This document shows, piece after piece, positions 53,440 through 61,510 of a DNA stretch of 64,000 bases. Source of the stretch: Maritimibacter sp. (GTDB lineage: Bacteria > Pseudomonadota > Alphaproteobacteria > Rhodobacterales > Rhodobacteraceae); NCBI GenBank assembly GCA_002701395.1, contig NZVC01000028.1, forward strand, positions 97,140-161,139, read 5' to 3'. Both the position numbers and the translations under genes were made by a program. Every line of letters begins with the position of its first letter. Positions within the stretch are counted from its first letter, which is position 1. The notes below the pieces were generated by a model. The model ran no database searches, was not told the origin of the DNA, and was given only the letters and a program-made list of their open reading frames with translations.

Positions 53440-54598
53440 CGAGAAGGATAGCCGTAGGCTCCCGACCGTCATCATGCTGTCCGCCGGCGCCGTCGGCATT
53501 CTTGCCACCGGGGTGATACTCCGGTCGGCGGAATCGGTGCTGGCGCCCATGACGCTTGCGCTGGTGACCGGCATCGTCCTTTCGCCCTTGGCGGTGTCGT
53601 GGGAGCGCGTCGGCATTCCACATAAACTGGGCGCAATCCTGAATCTCGTGGTCGCCCTGTGCGCCATCGGCGGGTCGATATTCCTGCTTCAGCCGGTCGC
53701 CATGCGGATGATCGACCAAGCCCCGAAAGTCGTGGCTGACGTCGAATCCACCGTGCGCGACTTGCGCGAAATGGCCAGCGGGCTGGACGAGATGTCCCAA
53801 GAGGTGGCCGACGCCATGCAAGGGAATGAGGATGAGAACGCCGACGAACCGCTGGATATGACCAGCGTCGATACGCCAGAGCCGGAACCCGCGCCCGTGG
53901 CCGATCCGGAAAACGACCCGGAGGCGGAAGAAGACAGGTCAGACGAAGCGGACCTCACCGAAAGCGCCCCGGTGCCTTCGGTGACAGACGTCGTTTGGCT
54001 GGCGCCGTCGATCCTGGCTCAGATCGCGATCTTTGCGGGTACGCTGTTTTTCTTCCTTGCGACGCGGGTGGAAACCTATCGCTGGATCGCCCGTCATATT
54101 CCTTGGAACGTCGACCGCTCGTTGATGCTGCAACGGCTGCTAGAGGCAGAAAAGCGCGTGTCGCGGTACTTTCTGACCGTGGCGGTCATCAACGCGGGCC
54201 TCGGGCTTGCCGTGTTCGGCGCGATGACACAACTGGGCGTCACCGGCGCGCCGGTTTGGGGGCTGGTCGCCTTCCTGTGCAACTTCGTTCTGTACCTTGG
54301 CCCCGCCGCGTTCTTCGTCGCCATGCTGTACGCAGGCATCGCATCGTTCGACGGCATTCAGGCGCTGTTGCCCGCCGCGTGCTATATCGGCCTGAACTTC
54401 ATCGAAGCGCAGTTCGTGACACCGACAGCTGTTGGCAAGCAGCTTTCCCTGAACCCGCTTGTGGTGTTCCTGTCGGTCGTCTTGGGCATCTTCATTTGGG
54501 GTGCCATCGGCGGCATCGTCGCGATCCCGATCCTTGTCTGGATCCTTGTGATCAACGACTTCACCGGCATCGCGTCTAACGATAAGAAGGCGGCGTGA
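53432..54598 (+). CDS. AI-2E-family transporter with acidic insertion
   Basis: 388 residues. About eight membrane segments, with the family segments LAPMTLALVTGIVLSPLAVSWE near 40 and QFVTPTAVGKQLSLNPLVVFLSVVLG near 325. Family members export small molecules or ions, and the substrate is unknown here. Residues 131-182 are a Glu/Asp/Pro-rich linker (18 of about 50 residues acidic) between the first and second membrane halves, longer than usual. It overlaps the PLDc_N gene and shares its EcfG-type promoter. Confidence 0.88.
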   Translation: MPDEKDSRRLPTVIMLSAGAVGILATGVILRSAESVLAPMTLALVTGIVLSPLAVSWERVGIPHKLGAILNLVVALCAIGGSIFLLQPVAMRMIDQAPKVVADVESTVRDLREMASGLDEMSQEVADAMQGNEDENADEPLDMTSVDTPEPEPAPVADPENDPEAEEDRSDEADLTESAPVPSVTDVVWLAPSILAQIAIFAGTLFFFLATRVETYRWIARHIPWNVDRSLMLQRLLEAEKRVSRYFLTVAVINAGLGLAVFGAMTQLGVTGAPVWGLVAFLCNFVLYLGPAAFFVAMLYAGIASFDGIQALLPAACYIGLNFIEAQFVTPTAVGKQLSLNPLVVFLSVVLGIFIWGAIGGIVAIPILVWILVINDFTGIASNDKKAA

Positions 54599-55045
54599 TC
54601 AGAACGCCGCGCGCGGCATCGCGTCGATCGCCGCTTTATCGAGGCCTGCATGAACGATGTAGGCCTCGACACCGTTCCCTCCGGCGTCTTCCACCTGCAA
54701 ATCGTCGAAGCTGATCACGACGCGTTCGCCCGTCAGGCCCAGCGGCCCGCCGGTCAGACGCACGACGGCATCGGTTATGCGGCCCGTGCCGCTGACCATG
54801 ACCTCTGCCACGGAACCGACCACCTGGTCGTTGGCGTCGATCACGGCGGCGCGCATCAGCGCATCGATGTCGAGCCCGGTGAAGGTCAGCGCCGTATCCG
54901 GCAGGAACTCGACACTCGGGGCAACATCGGGGGCAACGGTCGTGCTGAATGCCGCTGGGATAACCTCGGCATCGGAAGAATCGTCGGTCGTGGCGGGGGT
55001 CTGAACCAGCACCGCAGACGCAAGGATGAAAGCGCGTGTTAGCAT
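54599..55045 (-). CDS. Secreted PRC-barrel protein (single domain)
   Basis: 148 residues. The signal peptide ends near residue 20. The C-terminal half (about 60-145) is a PRC-barrel-like domain: MRAAVIDANDQVVGSVAEVMVSGTGRI, GLTGERVVISFDDLQV. The same kind of domain occurs twice in the protein at 61511. An EcfG-like element lies 37 bases upstream. It is convergent with the AI-2E gene, whose stop abuts its own. Confidence 0.8.
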   Translation of the reverse strand: MLTRAFILASAVLVQTPATTDDSSDAEVIPAAFSTTVAPDVAPSVEFLPDTALTFTGLDIDALMRAAVIDANDQVVGSVAEVMVSGTGRITDAVVRLTGGPLGLTGERVVISFDDLQVEDAGGNGVEAYIVHAGLDKAAIDAMPRAAF

Positions 55046-55081
55046 TTTTCCTGCTCTCTTGTTTCGTCCTGTTGTGGATAA

Positions 55082-55107
55082 AACACGCAAGCGGCGGAAA
55101 AAGTTCC
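55082..55107 (-). promoter_or_regulatory. Near-consensus EcfG-type promoter of the PRC-barrel gene
   Basis: On the minus strand GGAAC (55103-55107), 17-base spacer, TGTT (55082-55085), one mismatch to CGTT. Distance to the ATG at 55045 is 37 bases. Confidence 0.45.
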
Positions 55108-55127
55108 GCAAAGCAAAGGCTTGAACG

Positions 55128-55157
55128 AAAAAACCGGCAGGGGAGGCCCCCTGCCGG
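55128..55157 (-). terminator. Rho-independent terminator of the DUF883/holin-X operon
   Basis: CCGGCAGGGG and CCCCTGCCGG pair around AGGC. On the minus strand six T follow. It lies 28 bases after the holin-X stop. Confidence 0.85.
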
Positions 55158-55184
55158 CATCAATGTTCAAACGGGCTGGAGTAA

Positions 55185-55535
55185 TTACCTGCGGCGCGCG
55201 GCCAGACCGGCCCCGATGCCTTGAACGAAAGCGGCCGCAATGGTCGCGAACGCCTGAACCTGTGCGCTTTGCGCCGTCATCGCGGGCGGCGCGACAACCG
55301 GACGGCGCGGACGGGCGATGCGTGCGATCAAAAGGACCAGCACGCCAAACCCGGCAAAGCAGCCGCCGACGATCAGCGCGGCATCAAGCGGCGTCGCCAC
55401 AAGCCGCAGGGCGATCCAGCCAGCCGCGGTCAGAAAGCCGATACCGACCAAAAGCATCACCATACCGAAAAGGCCCAGCGCAGAGCGCAGGGCCATAGTC
55501 CGGGCGGTGTAATTCAGTCCGCCTGCCAGCATCAT
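55185..55535 (-). CDS. Phage-holin-X-type membrane protein
   Basis: 116 residues with two membrane helices (LGLFGMVMLLVGIGFLTAAGWIAL, AALIVGGCFAGFGVLVLLIARIA) and a basic tail ending ARRR. Layout fits the small holin-X/YqjE-like membrane family that accompanies DUF883 (YqjD/ElaB) genes. Its ATG overlaps the DUF883 stop (ATGA). Confidence 0.82.
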   Translation of the reverse strand: MMLAGGLNYTARTMALRSALGLFGMVMLLVGIGFLTAAGWIALRLVATPLDAALIVGGCFAGFGVLVLLIARIARPRRPVVAPPAMTAQSAQVQAFATIAAAFVQGIGAGLAARRR

Positions 55536-55897
55536 TTGCGGCGCAGCAGAAGGCCGGTCAGAAAGCCGACGCCAGCGGCGATACCGACAGCCATCGCGGG
55601 GTTTTCGCGGATCGACTGCTCGGCTTGGCTATAGGCCAGCTGGCCACGCGCGCGGGCATGGTCCACGGCGGCTTCGCCTTGCAGTTTCCACTCGGTGGCT
55701 TGGTCAGAGGCAGCCGTCTTCAGCGCCTCGGCACGGGTTTTCCCCATGCCCTTCATCGTACCCGTCAGTGCGGAAAGGTCCTTCTTGAGGATCTCGATCT
55801 GCGCTTTCAGTTCGTCAACATCGGTAGATTTCGACACCGCTTCAACCTCGTTGCTCGATTTTCCGGTTCCATTCGATTTCGGTGCAGCAGTGGCCAT
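55532..55897 (-). CDS. DUF883 (YqjD/ElaB-like) membrane-anchored protein
   Basis: 121 residues. A long soluble helix (ELKAQIEILKKDLSALTGTMKG) and a C-terminal membrane helix ending GLLLRRK (NPAMAVGIAAGVGFLTGLLLRRK-type tail). In E. coli such proteins bind ribosomes at the membrane in stationary phase. It is the first gene of a two-gene unit under a divergent EcfG-type promoter. Confidence 0.9.
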   Translation of the reverse strand: MATAAPKSNGTGKSSNEVEAVSKSTDVDELKAQIEILKKDLSALTGTMKGMGKTRAEALKTAASDQATEWKLQGEAAVDHARARGQLAYSQAEQSIRENPAMAVGIAAGVGFLTGLLLRRK

Positions 55898-55935
55898 GAC
55901 ATGACTCCTTCATTCGCGTGTGCGCTTGCAGAAAG

Positions 55936-55960
55936 AACGCGCCGCGCTTCGGAATGTTCC
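55936..55960 (-). promoter_or_regulatory. EcfG-type promoter of the DUF883 operon
   Basis: On the minus strand GGAAC (55956-55960), 16-base spacer, CGTT (55936-55939), a perfect match 38 bases before the ATG at 55897. Confidence 0.7.
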
Positions 55961-55983
55961 GTCATTGGTCATAAAAATAAGTG

Positions 55984-56008
55984 GGAACCGGCGCAGGGGC
56001 GAAGCGTT
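55984..56008 (+). promoter_or_regulatory. EcfG-type promoter of the DUF1328 gene
   Basis: GGAAC (55984-55988), 16-base spacer, CGTT (56005-56008), a perfect match about 60 bases before the ATG at 56069. It stands back to back with the DUF883 promoter. Confidence 0.7.
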
Positions 56009-56068
56009 TGTATTTCAAATCACACGTCATGACGGCGTGTTGAACATTAACTCAAGGAGGGTCTCACC

Positions 56069-56242
56069 ATGCTTGGTTGGGCACTGACATTCCTGGTTAT
56101 CGCGCTGATCGCAGCTGTCTTCGGCTTTGGTGGCGTCGCTTCGGCTTCGGCCGGGATTGCACAAATACTATTCTTCATCTTCCTGGTACTTTTCGTGGTC
56201 GCGCTCATCGCCCGCGCGGTCCAAGGCAAGCCGCCAGTGTAA
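56069..56242 (+). CDS. DUF1328 small membrane protein
   Basis: 57 residues. ATG with AAGGAGGG eight bases ahead, stop TAA at 56240-56242. Two membrane helices: [20 protein letters not shown] and [19 protein letters not shown]. This is the DUF1328 family (E. coli YtjA-like), typically induced by stress or in stationary phase. Preceded by an EcfG-type promoter and followed by a terminator. Confidence 0.9.
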   Translation: MLGWALTFLVIALIAAVFGFGGVASASAGIAQILFFIFLVLFVVALIARAVQGKPPV

Positions 56243-56297
56243 GATGAAGTCGGGCGCGGGGCGGCTGGCAACACCGCTCCGCGTTCCACCTTACAAG

Positions 56298-56328
56298 AAA
56301 GGCCGCCCGATGCGTCGGGCGGCCTTTT
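56298..56328. terminator. Bidirectional terminator between DUF1328 and phyR
   Basis: AAAGGCCGCCCGA and TCGGGCGGCCTTT form a 13-bp stem around TGCG, with T-rich ends on both strands. Confidence 0.85.
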
Positions 56329-56354
56329 CGTTTGTCTGGATGCACTGCCGCAAA

Positions 56355-57164
56355 TCAGGCGTGCAGCGTCTCTGTGCTGGCGAAGAACATCGCTTGGCTG
56401 ATGGCAGAGCGCACCTGTTCTTCCGAGTACGGCTTGGTGATGACGAAGGCCGGTTCGGGCCGCTCGCCGGTCAGCAGACGTTCGGGGAAGGCCGTGATGA
56501 AGATCACCGGAATATCGCTGGCCGCGGCGAGGATCTCGTTCACGGCATCGATGCCAGACGACCCGTCGGCCAGTTGGATGTCCGACAGGATCAGGTCGGG
56601 CTTTTCTTTCCCAGCCAGATTCACCGCAGCGGATGCAGTGCGCGCGACACCGGTGATGGCGTGACCCATCTCGGCGACGATGTCCTGCAGGTCCATCGCG
56701 ATGATCGCTTCGTCCTCGATGACCATGACGCGGCCTTTGACCGCCTCTTCCATCTCGCGCCGGGCGACGTCGATCAGGTGCGAGACGTCGGACACTTCAA
56801 GCTCCATCACCGCTGCGATTTCCTCGGCCGAGAATTCCTCGACCGTGCGCAGCAGAAGGGCCTCGCGCGTGTTCTTGGTCAGGCGGGACAGGTGGCGCTG
56901 CGCCCGTTGGGCGATGCCTTCGTCCTCGCCCTCGACCGGGGCGCCGGCGCTGCTCCAGATGATGTGGAACGCGCGAAAAAGGGCAACCTTGTCAGAGTAT
57001 CCCTGATCGAACACGGAGCGATCCGCCAGCAGAGCTTCCAGCGTTGCGGCGGCATAGCTGTCACCTGTCGTCTGGCTACCGGTCAGCGCACGGGCGTACC
57101 GCCGCAAATACGGAAGCAGCCCCGCAACCTTAACCGACAGATAGTCGCTTTCGTCCTTTGCCAT
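56355..57164 (-). CDS. phyR: PhyR anti-anti-sigma response regulator
   Basis: 269 residues. PhyR triggers the alphaproteobacterial general stress response: when phosphorylated it binds NepR and frees sigma EcfG. The N-terminal sigma-like domain is at about 10-140 (LLPYLRRYARALTGSQTTGDSY, EALLLRTVEEFSAEEIAAVMELEVSDVSHLIDVARREMEE). The receiver domain is at 145-265 with acidic pair Glu150/Asp151, phosphoacceptor Asp195 in LILSDIQLAD, Thr224 and Lys244. The start at 57164 follows ACAGGACGG. It is transcribed divergently from nepR-ecfG from an overlapping pair of EcfG-type promoters. Confidence 0.96.
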   Translation of the reverse strand: MAKDESDYLSVKVAGLLPYLRRYARALTGSQTTGDSYAAATLEALLADRSVFDQGYSDKVALFRAFHIIWSSAGAPVEGEDEGIAQRAQRHLSRLTKNTREALLLRTVEEFSAEEIAAVMELEVSDVSHLIDVARREMEEAVKGRVMVIEDEAIIAMDLQDIVAEMGHAITGVARTASAAVNLAGKEKPDLILSDIQLADGSSGIDAVNEILAAASDIPVIFITAFPERLLTGERPEPAFVITKPYSEEQVRSAISQAMFFASTETLHA

Positions 57165-57192
57165 TGTCCGTCCTGTTTTTTGCATTTTTCAT

Positions 57193-57217
57193 GGAACCGA
57201 ACGCGGCAACGCGCGTT
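57193..57217 (+). promoter_or_regulatory. EcfG-type promoter of nepR-ecfG
   Basis: GGAAC (57193-57197), 16-base spacer, CGTT (57214-57217), a perfect match 70 bases before the nepR ATG. Suggests positive autoregulation of the sigma factor. Confidence 0.8.
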
Positions 57218-57224
57218 TGGTTCC
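57200..57224 (-). promoter_or_regulatory. EcfG-type promoter of phyR, overlapping that of nepR
   Basis: On the minus strand GGAAC (57220-57224), 16-base spacer, CGTT (57200-57203), a perfect match 36 bases before the phyR ATG. It overlaps the plus-strand promoter by 18 bases, so polymerase can occupy only one at a time. Confidence 0.8.
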
Positions 57225-57287
57225 GCACCGAGTCGAAAAAAGTCATGCGACAGGGAACAAAACCGAAGCCTCGGCACAGGAAAGAAT

Positions 57288-57440
57288 ATGGATCAAGAAC
57301 GGGACCAAACCCACCTGGAGCAGCAGATCGACGATAACCTCCGTAAGGTCTTTCAACGGACCGAGAAGGAAGAGGTTCCCGATCGTTTTGCAGCACTGCT
57401 GCAGCAGCTCAAGGAGCAGGACACGCAAGATGACAAGTGA
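57288..57440 (+). CDS. nepR: NepR anti-sigma factor
   Basis: 50 residues, short but with the NepR core: LEQQIDDNLRKVFQRTEKEEVPDRFAALLQQL, two helices joined at the conserved Val-Pro-Asp-Arg. It holds EcfG inactive until PhyR takes it away. ATG at 57288 with AGGAAAG upstream. The gene overlaps ecfG by 11 bases, so the anti-sigma and sigma factors are made together. Confidence 0.93.
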   Translation: MDQERDQTHLEQQIDDNLRKVFQRTEKEEVPDRFAALLQQLKEQDTQDDK

Positions 57441-58008
57441 CCAGACCGCGCGCGACCCGCGTGACGATGTCGTGGAACACCTGCCAGCGATGCGTGCCTT
57501 CGCCGTCAGTCTTACGCGCGATTCCGCAGCCGCGGACGATCTGGTGCAGGACACCATCGTCAAGGCGTGGAAGAACTTCGACAAGTTCAAAGAAGGCACA
57601 AACCTACGCGCGTGGCTGTTCACCATCCTTCGCAACACCTTCTATTCCAACCTTCGCAAGTCCAAGCGCGAAGTGTCGGACAGCGACGGCGCAATGGCGG
57701 CGACGCTGTCGGAAAAGCCGCAGCACGACGGACGCCTTGCGATGGCGGACTTCGAGAAGGTGTTCGCTTATCTGCCGGTCGAGCAGCGCGAGGCGCTGAT
57801 CCTGGTGGGTGCGTCGGGGATGTCCTACGAAGAAGCCGCGGACACCTGCGAGGTTGCGATCGGCACCATCAAAAGCCGCGTGAACCGCGGCCGCGCCAAG
57901 CTGGTCGAGCTTCTGGGTATCCAGGAAGACGAGGCGCTTGAAATGACCGACAGCGCGACGCTGGCGGTTGTGACAGGCAGCTTGCAGCCGAGGAAGAACA
58001 TCGCTTGA
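57430..58008 (+). CDS. ecfG: General-stress ECF sigma factor EcfG
   Basis: 192 residues. Sigma region 2 with LTRDSAAADDLVQDTIVKAWKNFDKFKEGTNLRAWLFTILRN and region 4 with LPVEQREALILVGASGMSYEEAADTCEVAIGTIKSRVNRGRAKL. It directs RNA polymerase to GGAAC-N16/17-CGTT promoters. The start (ATG 57430) lies inside nepR. The final ~30 residues are variable. A short overlap (TTGA) with the histidine-kinase gene follows. Confidence 0.95.
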   Translation: MTSDQTARDPRDDVVEHLPAMRAFAVSLTRDSAAADDLVQDTIVKAWKNFDKFKEGTNLRAWLFTILRNTFYSNLRKSKREVSDSDGAMAATLSEKPQHDGRLAMADFEKVFAYLPVEQREALILVGASGMSYEEAADTCEVAIGTIKSRVNRGRAKLVELLGIQEDEALEMTDSATLAVVTGSLQPRKNIA

Positions 58009-59753
58009 TCACGAGGATCCGGGAAGCAAGCCAGTCGCTGACGTTCAGGATCGCGGCGCTGCTTGCGCTCGCGTTGCTTCCCATTGGCCTTATATCCGTC
58101 GCGACCACGTTCCAGCTGCTTAGTCAGGCGGACCGTAAGGCGGAAACGAACCTCATGGCGCTGACTGCCGAAGCGGCGGCGCCTGAGGCTGCGTTCATTC
58201 GGACCGGCATCGGCGCGGCCAACATGCTGGCGTCCATGATCCCGCAACTGCGGGACGGCGGCTGGAACTGCGGCGAACAGCTGAATAACTTCATCGAACA
58301 GTCGGACGGGTTTTCCTTTGCCGGCTACATTGCGCTGGACGGCACCATTGCCTGCGCATCCGGCGGACAGGGCGAGAACACCAGCAGCCGCAAGATCTAC
58401 CGCGACATGACCGACGATCCGCGCACCCGTATCACCGTGGTGCGCGACGCGATGGTCAGCCGCACGTCGGTCGTCATGATCGCCGTCCCGGTGATCGAAG
58501 ACGGGCTGTACAACGGCTATGTCATCGTGTCGCTTCCGCACGGCAAGCTGTTCCGCCCGCTGGACCAGCTATCCGCAGACCGGCCTCTGGACCTGATTAC
58601 CTACAACAACGATGCCGAGGTTCTGACCTCCAGCCGCGGGCTGGACGACGTGGAACCGCATCTGCCGGAACACTATGACCTTGCCGACCTGCGCTATGCC
58701 AAGGAAGGCGCCTTCATCGACCAGACCCGCGACGGTCTGTTGCGCGTGTTCGCCGTTATCCCCGTCGTGCCGGGCCAAGTCTATGCGCTGGGCAGCTGGG
58801 AACACAGCCGCAACGATTTCATCGAAGGGCTGTCCGTCACCTCGTCCATGCTGTTCCCCGTCGCCATGTGGCTGGTGTGCCTTGGCGTGGCGTTCTTCGC
58901 CGTGCAGCGCATGGTGATCCGCCCGACCCGCAACCTGCGGGCGCGGATGCTGCAATTCATGCGGTCGCGCCGCATCACCGAACCCCGGCACGAATCCGCG
59001 ACCCCGCGCGAGCTGCGCGAGATGGAAGAGACGTGGATGCGGCTGGCCAAGAACGTGCTGCACGACGAGGCGGAACTGTACGACACCATCCACCAGCGGA
59101 CAGTGCTGCTGAAGGAAGTGCACCACCGGGTGAAGAACAACCTTCAGCTTATCGTGTCGATCCTGAACATGAAGGTCCGCAAGGCCCGCGACCCCGAGGT
59201 CCGCAGCGCCCTGACCGACATTCGCCAGCGGGTCATGGGCATCGCCCGCGTGCACCAAGAACTGTACGAGACATCGACAGCCGAACGTGTTCATGCGGGT
59301 GAATTGCTGAAGGCTATCGTCGGCCACACCATCAGCAGCGTCATCGACGACGAAAGCTCTATCGACTTCGAAGAAGGTTACGATGACATTGTCGTCTATC
59401 CCGATCAGGCGGTGCCGCTGTCGCTTGCGGTGACCGAGCTTTTGACGAACGCCCTGAAGCACCTTGGCGCCCCCTCAGAGGGCGAGAAACCGGTGCTGAC
59501 CATCCACCTTCGCCGCGAAGGCACGGACGACGCAGAGGTCATGATCTGCAACAGCCTGTCCGCCCATACGCCCGACGGCGACGCGCCGCAGGGCAGCGGG
59601 CTGGGCATGGCGCTTGTGACCGCCTTCGCGCATCAGCTGGAAGGGAACGCGACGAACGAAAGTACCCCGGAACAGTTCTGCTCTGTGTTGCGTTTCCCGG
59701 TAGCCGATTTCGACGATACCGATGTGCCCTCGGAACTCGAGTGGTCGAATTGA
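58005..59753 (+). CDS. HisKA_2-type sensor histidine kinase, probable PhyR kinase
   Basis: 582 residues, TTG start overlapping the ecfG stop. One membrane helix at about 15-38, a periplasmic sensor region (about 40-278) and a second helix at about 280-302. Then comes a HAMP-like segment and a HisKA_2 domain with the phosphoacceptor in LLKEVHHRVKNNLQL (His373/374), and an ATPase domain with TELLTNALKH and GSGLGMALV. Kinases with the HRxKN motif are the usual partners of PhyR, and its place in the operon supports a PhyK-like role. The input signal is unknown. Confidence 0.92.
   Translation: MITRIREASQSLTFRIAALLALALLPIGLISVATTFQLLSQADRKAETNLMALTAEAAAPEAAFIRTGIGAANMLASMIPQLRDGGWNCGEQLNNFIEQSDGFSFAGYIALDGTIACASGGQGENTSSRKIYRDMTDDPRTRITVVRDAMVSRTSVVMIAVPVIEDGLYNGYVIVSLPHGKLFRPLDQLSADRPLDLITYNNDAEVLTSSRGLDDVEPHLPEHYDLADLRYAKEGAFIDQTRDGLLRVFAVIPVVPGQVYALGSWEHSRNDFIEGLSVTSSMLFPVAMWLVCLGVAFFAVQRMVIRPTRNLRARMLQFMRSRRITEPRHESATPRELREMEETWMRLAKNVLHDEAELYDTIHQRTVLLKEVHHRVKNNLQLIVSILNMKVRKARDPEVRSALTDIRQRVMGIARVHQELYETSTAERVHAGELLKAIVGHTISSVIDDESSIDFEEGYDDIVVYPDQAVPLSLAVTELLTNALKHLGAPSEGEKPVLTIHLRREGTDDAEVMICNSLSAHTPDGDAPQGSGLGMALVTAFAHQLEGNATNESTPEQFCSVLRFPVADFDDTDVPSELEWSN
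59669..59694 (+). promoter_or_regulatory. EcfG-type promoter inside the kinase gene, ahead of the phospholipase D gene
   Basis: GGAAC (59669-59673), 17-base spacer, CGTT (59691-59694), a perfect match in the last 30 codons of the kinase gene and 87 bases before the next ATG. Confidence 0.6.
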
Positions 59754-59781
59754 TCCTACCCGGAGAGGGACACAAGCCGCT

Positions 59782-61338
59782 ATGCAAGACGCCTCTCTCC
59801 AGACGGACCGGACGCGCCCAAAGATCCTGATCACAGCCGAAGAGGCGTTCCCCGAGTTCGAGCGGCGCGTGCTGGCGGCAGAGCGGAACATCACGATGGC
59901 CTTCCGCATCTTCGATCCGCGCACCAAACTTCGCTCGCCGGAAGGCCGTGCCGTCGGCGACACGTGGATTGATCTTCTGGGTGACGCGCTAGAGCGCGGC
60001 GTGCGGATCGAACTGCACATTTCCGATTTCGACCCGGTCGCGGCAACGCCATTGCACATGCTGTGCTGGCACAGCGTCCGGGTGCTGTGCGGCCTGCGCG
60101 AGATGGTCTCGCCCGAGGCGGCCGGTCGGCTGACCGTTCATGCCGACATCCACCCCGCGAAGATCGGGCGCATCGCCCGCATTTTCGTCTGGCCGCTTGT
60201 CGCCGGAAAGATGCGGCAGATCGTGCAAGAGGATCGCGGGCAGGAAGCCTCGCACAAGCGGCGCGTGTTGAAATACGTGCCCGGCGTCGCCTATCTGCGC
60301 GCCAAGTTCAAAGGGCGGCCCCTTCTGGCCTTCCCCGCATCGCACCACCAGAAGCTGGCAAGCTTCGATGACCGGTGGCTGTATATCGGCGGGCTGGACC
60401 TGAACGAGCGTCGCTGGGACACGAAGCAGCACGAGCAGCCAGCGCAAGAGACTTGGCACGACGTACAGGTTCTGGTCGACGACCCGGACACGGCCCGGTC
60501 CGCGCGGCGCCATATCGAAACATACAACCACACCGCCGCCGGCCACCACGAGGTCGCGACGACGCCCGGGCTGCTGCGCACGCTGTCGTGCGACCAAAGC
60601 CATCGAAAGCCGTGGTCGTTGTCGCCCCGGACGCTGGTGCACGAGCTGTCGGACACGCACCTTCGCGCCGCCGCCAAGGCAGAGGGCCTGATCTATATCG
60701 AGACGCAGTTCTTCCGCGACCGCGGGATCGCCCGCGCGCTGGCGAAGCGTGCGCGCGACAACCCGAAGCTGCGGATGATCCTGATCTTGCCCGCTGCACC
60801 CGAAACAGTCGCGTTCGAAGAAAGCCCGAAGCTGGATGGCCGGTACGGTGATTTCCTGCAATCACAGTGCATCCGCAAAGTGCGCCGCGCCTTCGGCAAG
60901 CGGCTTTTGATCGCAAGCCCGGCGCAGCCCCGGAAAACGAACGGCGACGACATGGACGCTGAACGCGCCAGCCTGGATGGCGCGCCGATCATCTACCTTC
61001 ACGCCAAGGCGTCGGTCTTCAACAACGAGCTGGCCGTCGTATCCTCGGCCAACCTCAATGGCCGGTCCATGCGCTGGGACACCGAGGCCGGGCTGGCGTT
61101 TCGGAAGCCTGAAGACGTTGCCATGATCCGCGAGGCGCTGTTTCGGCACTGGTTGCCGGACGATGCGCCCGAGGCGGCGGTGAAGCTTGAGACCGCGTTC
61201 GAGGAATGGCGGTCGATCATCTACCACAACTCGATGCACCCGCCCGAACAACGGCGCGGGTTCCTTCTGCCTTACGACCGGAAGGCCGCAGAAGAATCTG
61301 CCCTGCCGCTTCCGGGCGTGCCCGAAGAGATGGTCTGA
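59782..61338 (+). CDS. Phospholipase-D-family protein
   Basis: 518 residues. Two PLD motifs: HHQKLASFDDRWLYIGG (His189, Lys191, Asp196) and LHAKASVFNNELAVVSSANLNGRS (His407, Lys409, then Asn414 instead of Asp). The layout resembles cardiolipin synthase/PLD-like proteins that exchange or cleave phosphodiesters in phospholipids. No signal peptide or clear membrane helix. It has its own EcfG-type promoter and a ribosome site GAGAGGGA. The start at 59782 gives the natural N-terminus. Confidence 0.9.
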   Translation: MQDASLQTDRTRPKILITAEEAFPEFERRVLAAERNITMAFRIFDPRTKLRSPEGRAVGDTWIDLLGDALERGVRIELHISDFDPVAATPLHMLCWHSVRVLCGLREMVSPEAAGRLTVHADIHPAKIGRIARIFVWPLVAGKMRQIVQEDRGQEASHKRRVLKYVPGVAYLRAKFKGRPLLAFPASHHQKLASFDDRWLYIGGLDLNERRWDTKQHEQPAQETWHDVQVLVDDPDTARSARRHIETYNHTAAGHHEVATTPGLLRTLSCDQSHRKPWSLSPRTLVHELSDTHLRAAAKAEGLIYIETQFFRDRGIARALAKRARDNPKLRMILILPAAPETVAFEESPKLDGRYGDFLQSQCIRKVRRAFGKRLLIASPAQPRKTNGDDMDAERASLDGAPIIYLHAKASVFNNELAVVSSANLNGRSMRWDTEAGLAFRKPEDVAMIREALFRHWLPDDAPEAAVKLETAFEEWRSIIYHNSMHPPEQRRGFLLPYDRKAAEESALPLPGVPEEMV

Positions 61339-61460
61339 CAGCCAGACCCCGCCCTTCCCTTCCAACCGTCCTCAGACTGCGCCGGGCTAATTGCCCCGTG
61401 GCGCCCTTGTGCTGCGGCATCCCGTGAGCCGCCGCGCGCTGTTCGAGGGATGCGCGCACG

Positions 61461-61488
61461 AAAAAGGGCCGCAGCAAAGCTGCGGCCC
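61461..61488 (-). terminator. Rho-independent terminator of the two-PRC-barrel gene
   Basis: GGGCCGCAGC and GCTGCGGCCC pair around AAA, with five T on the minus strand. It lies 23 bases after the stop at 61511. Confidence 0.85.
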
Positions 61489-61510
61489 CATTGTCTGGTT
61501 CAGGAACGTA

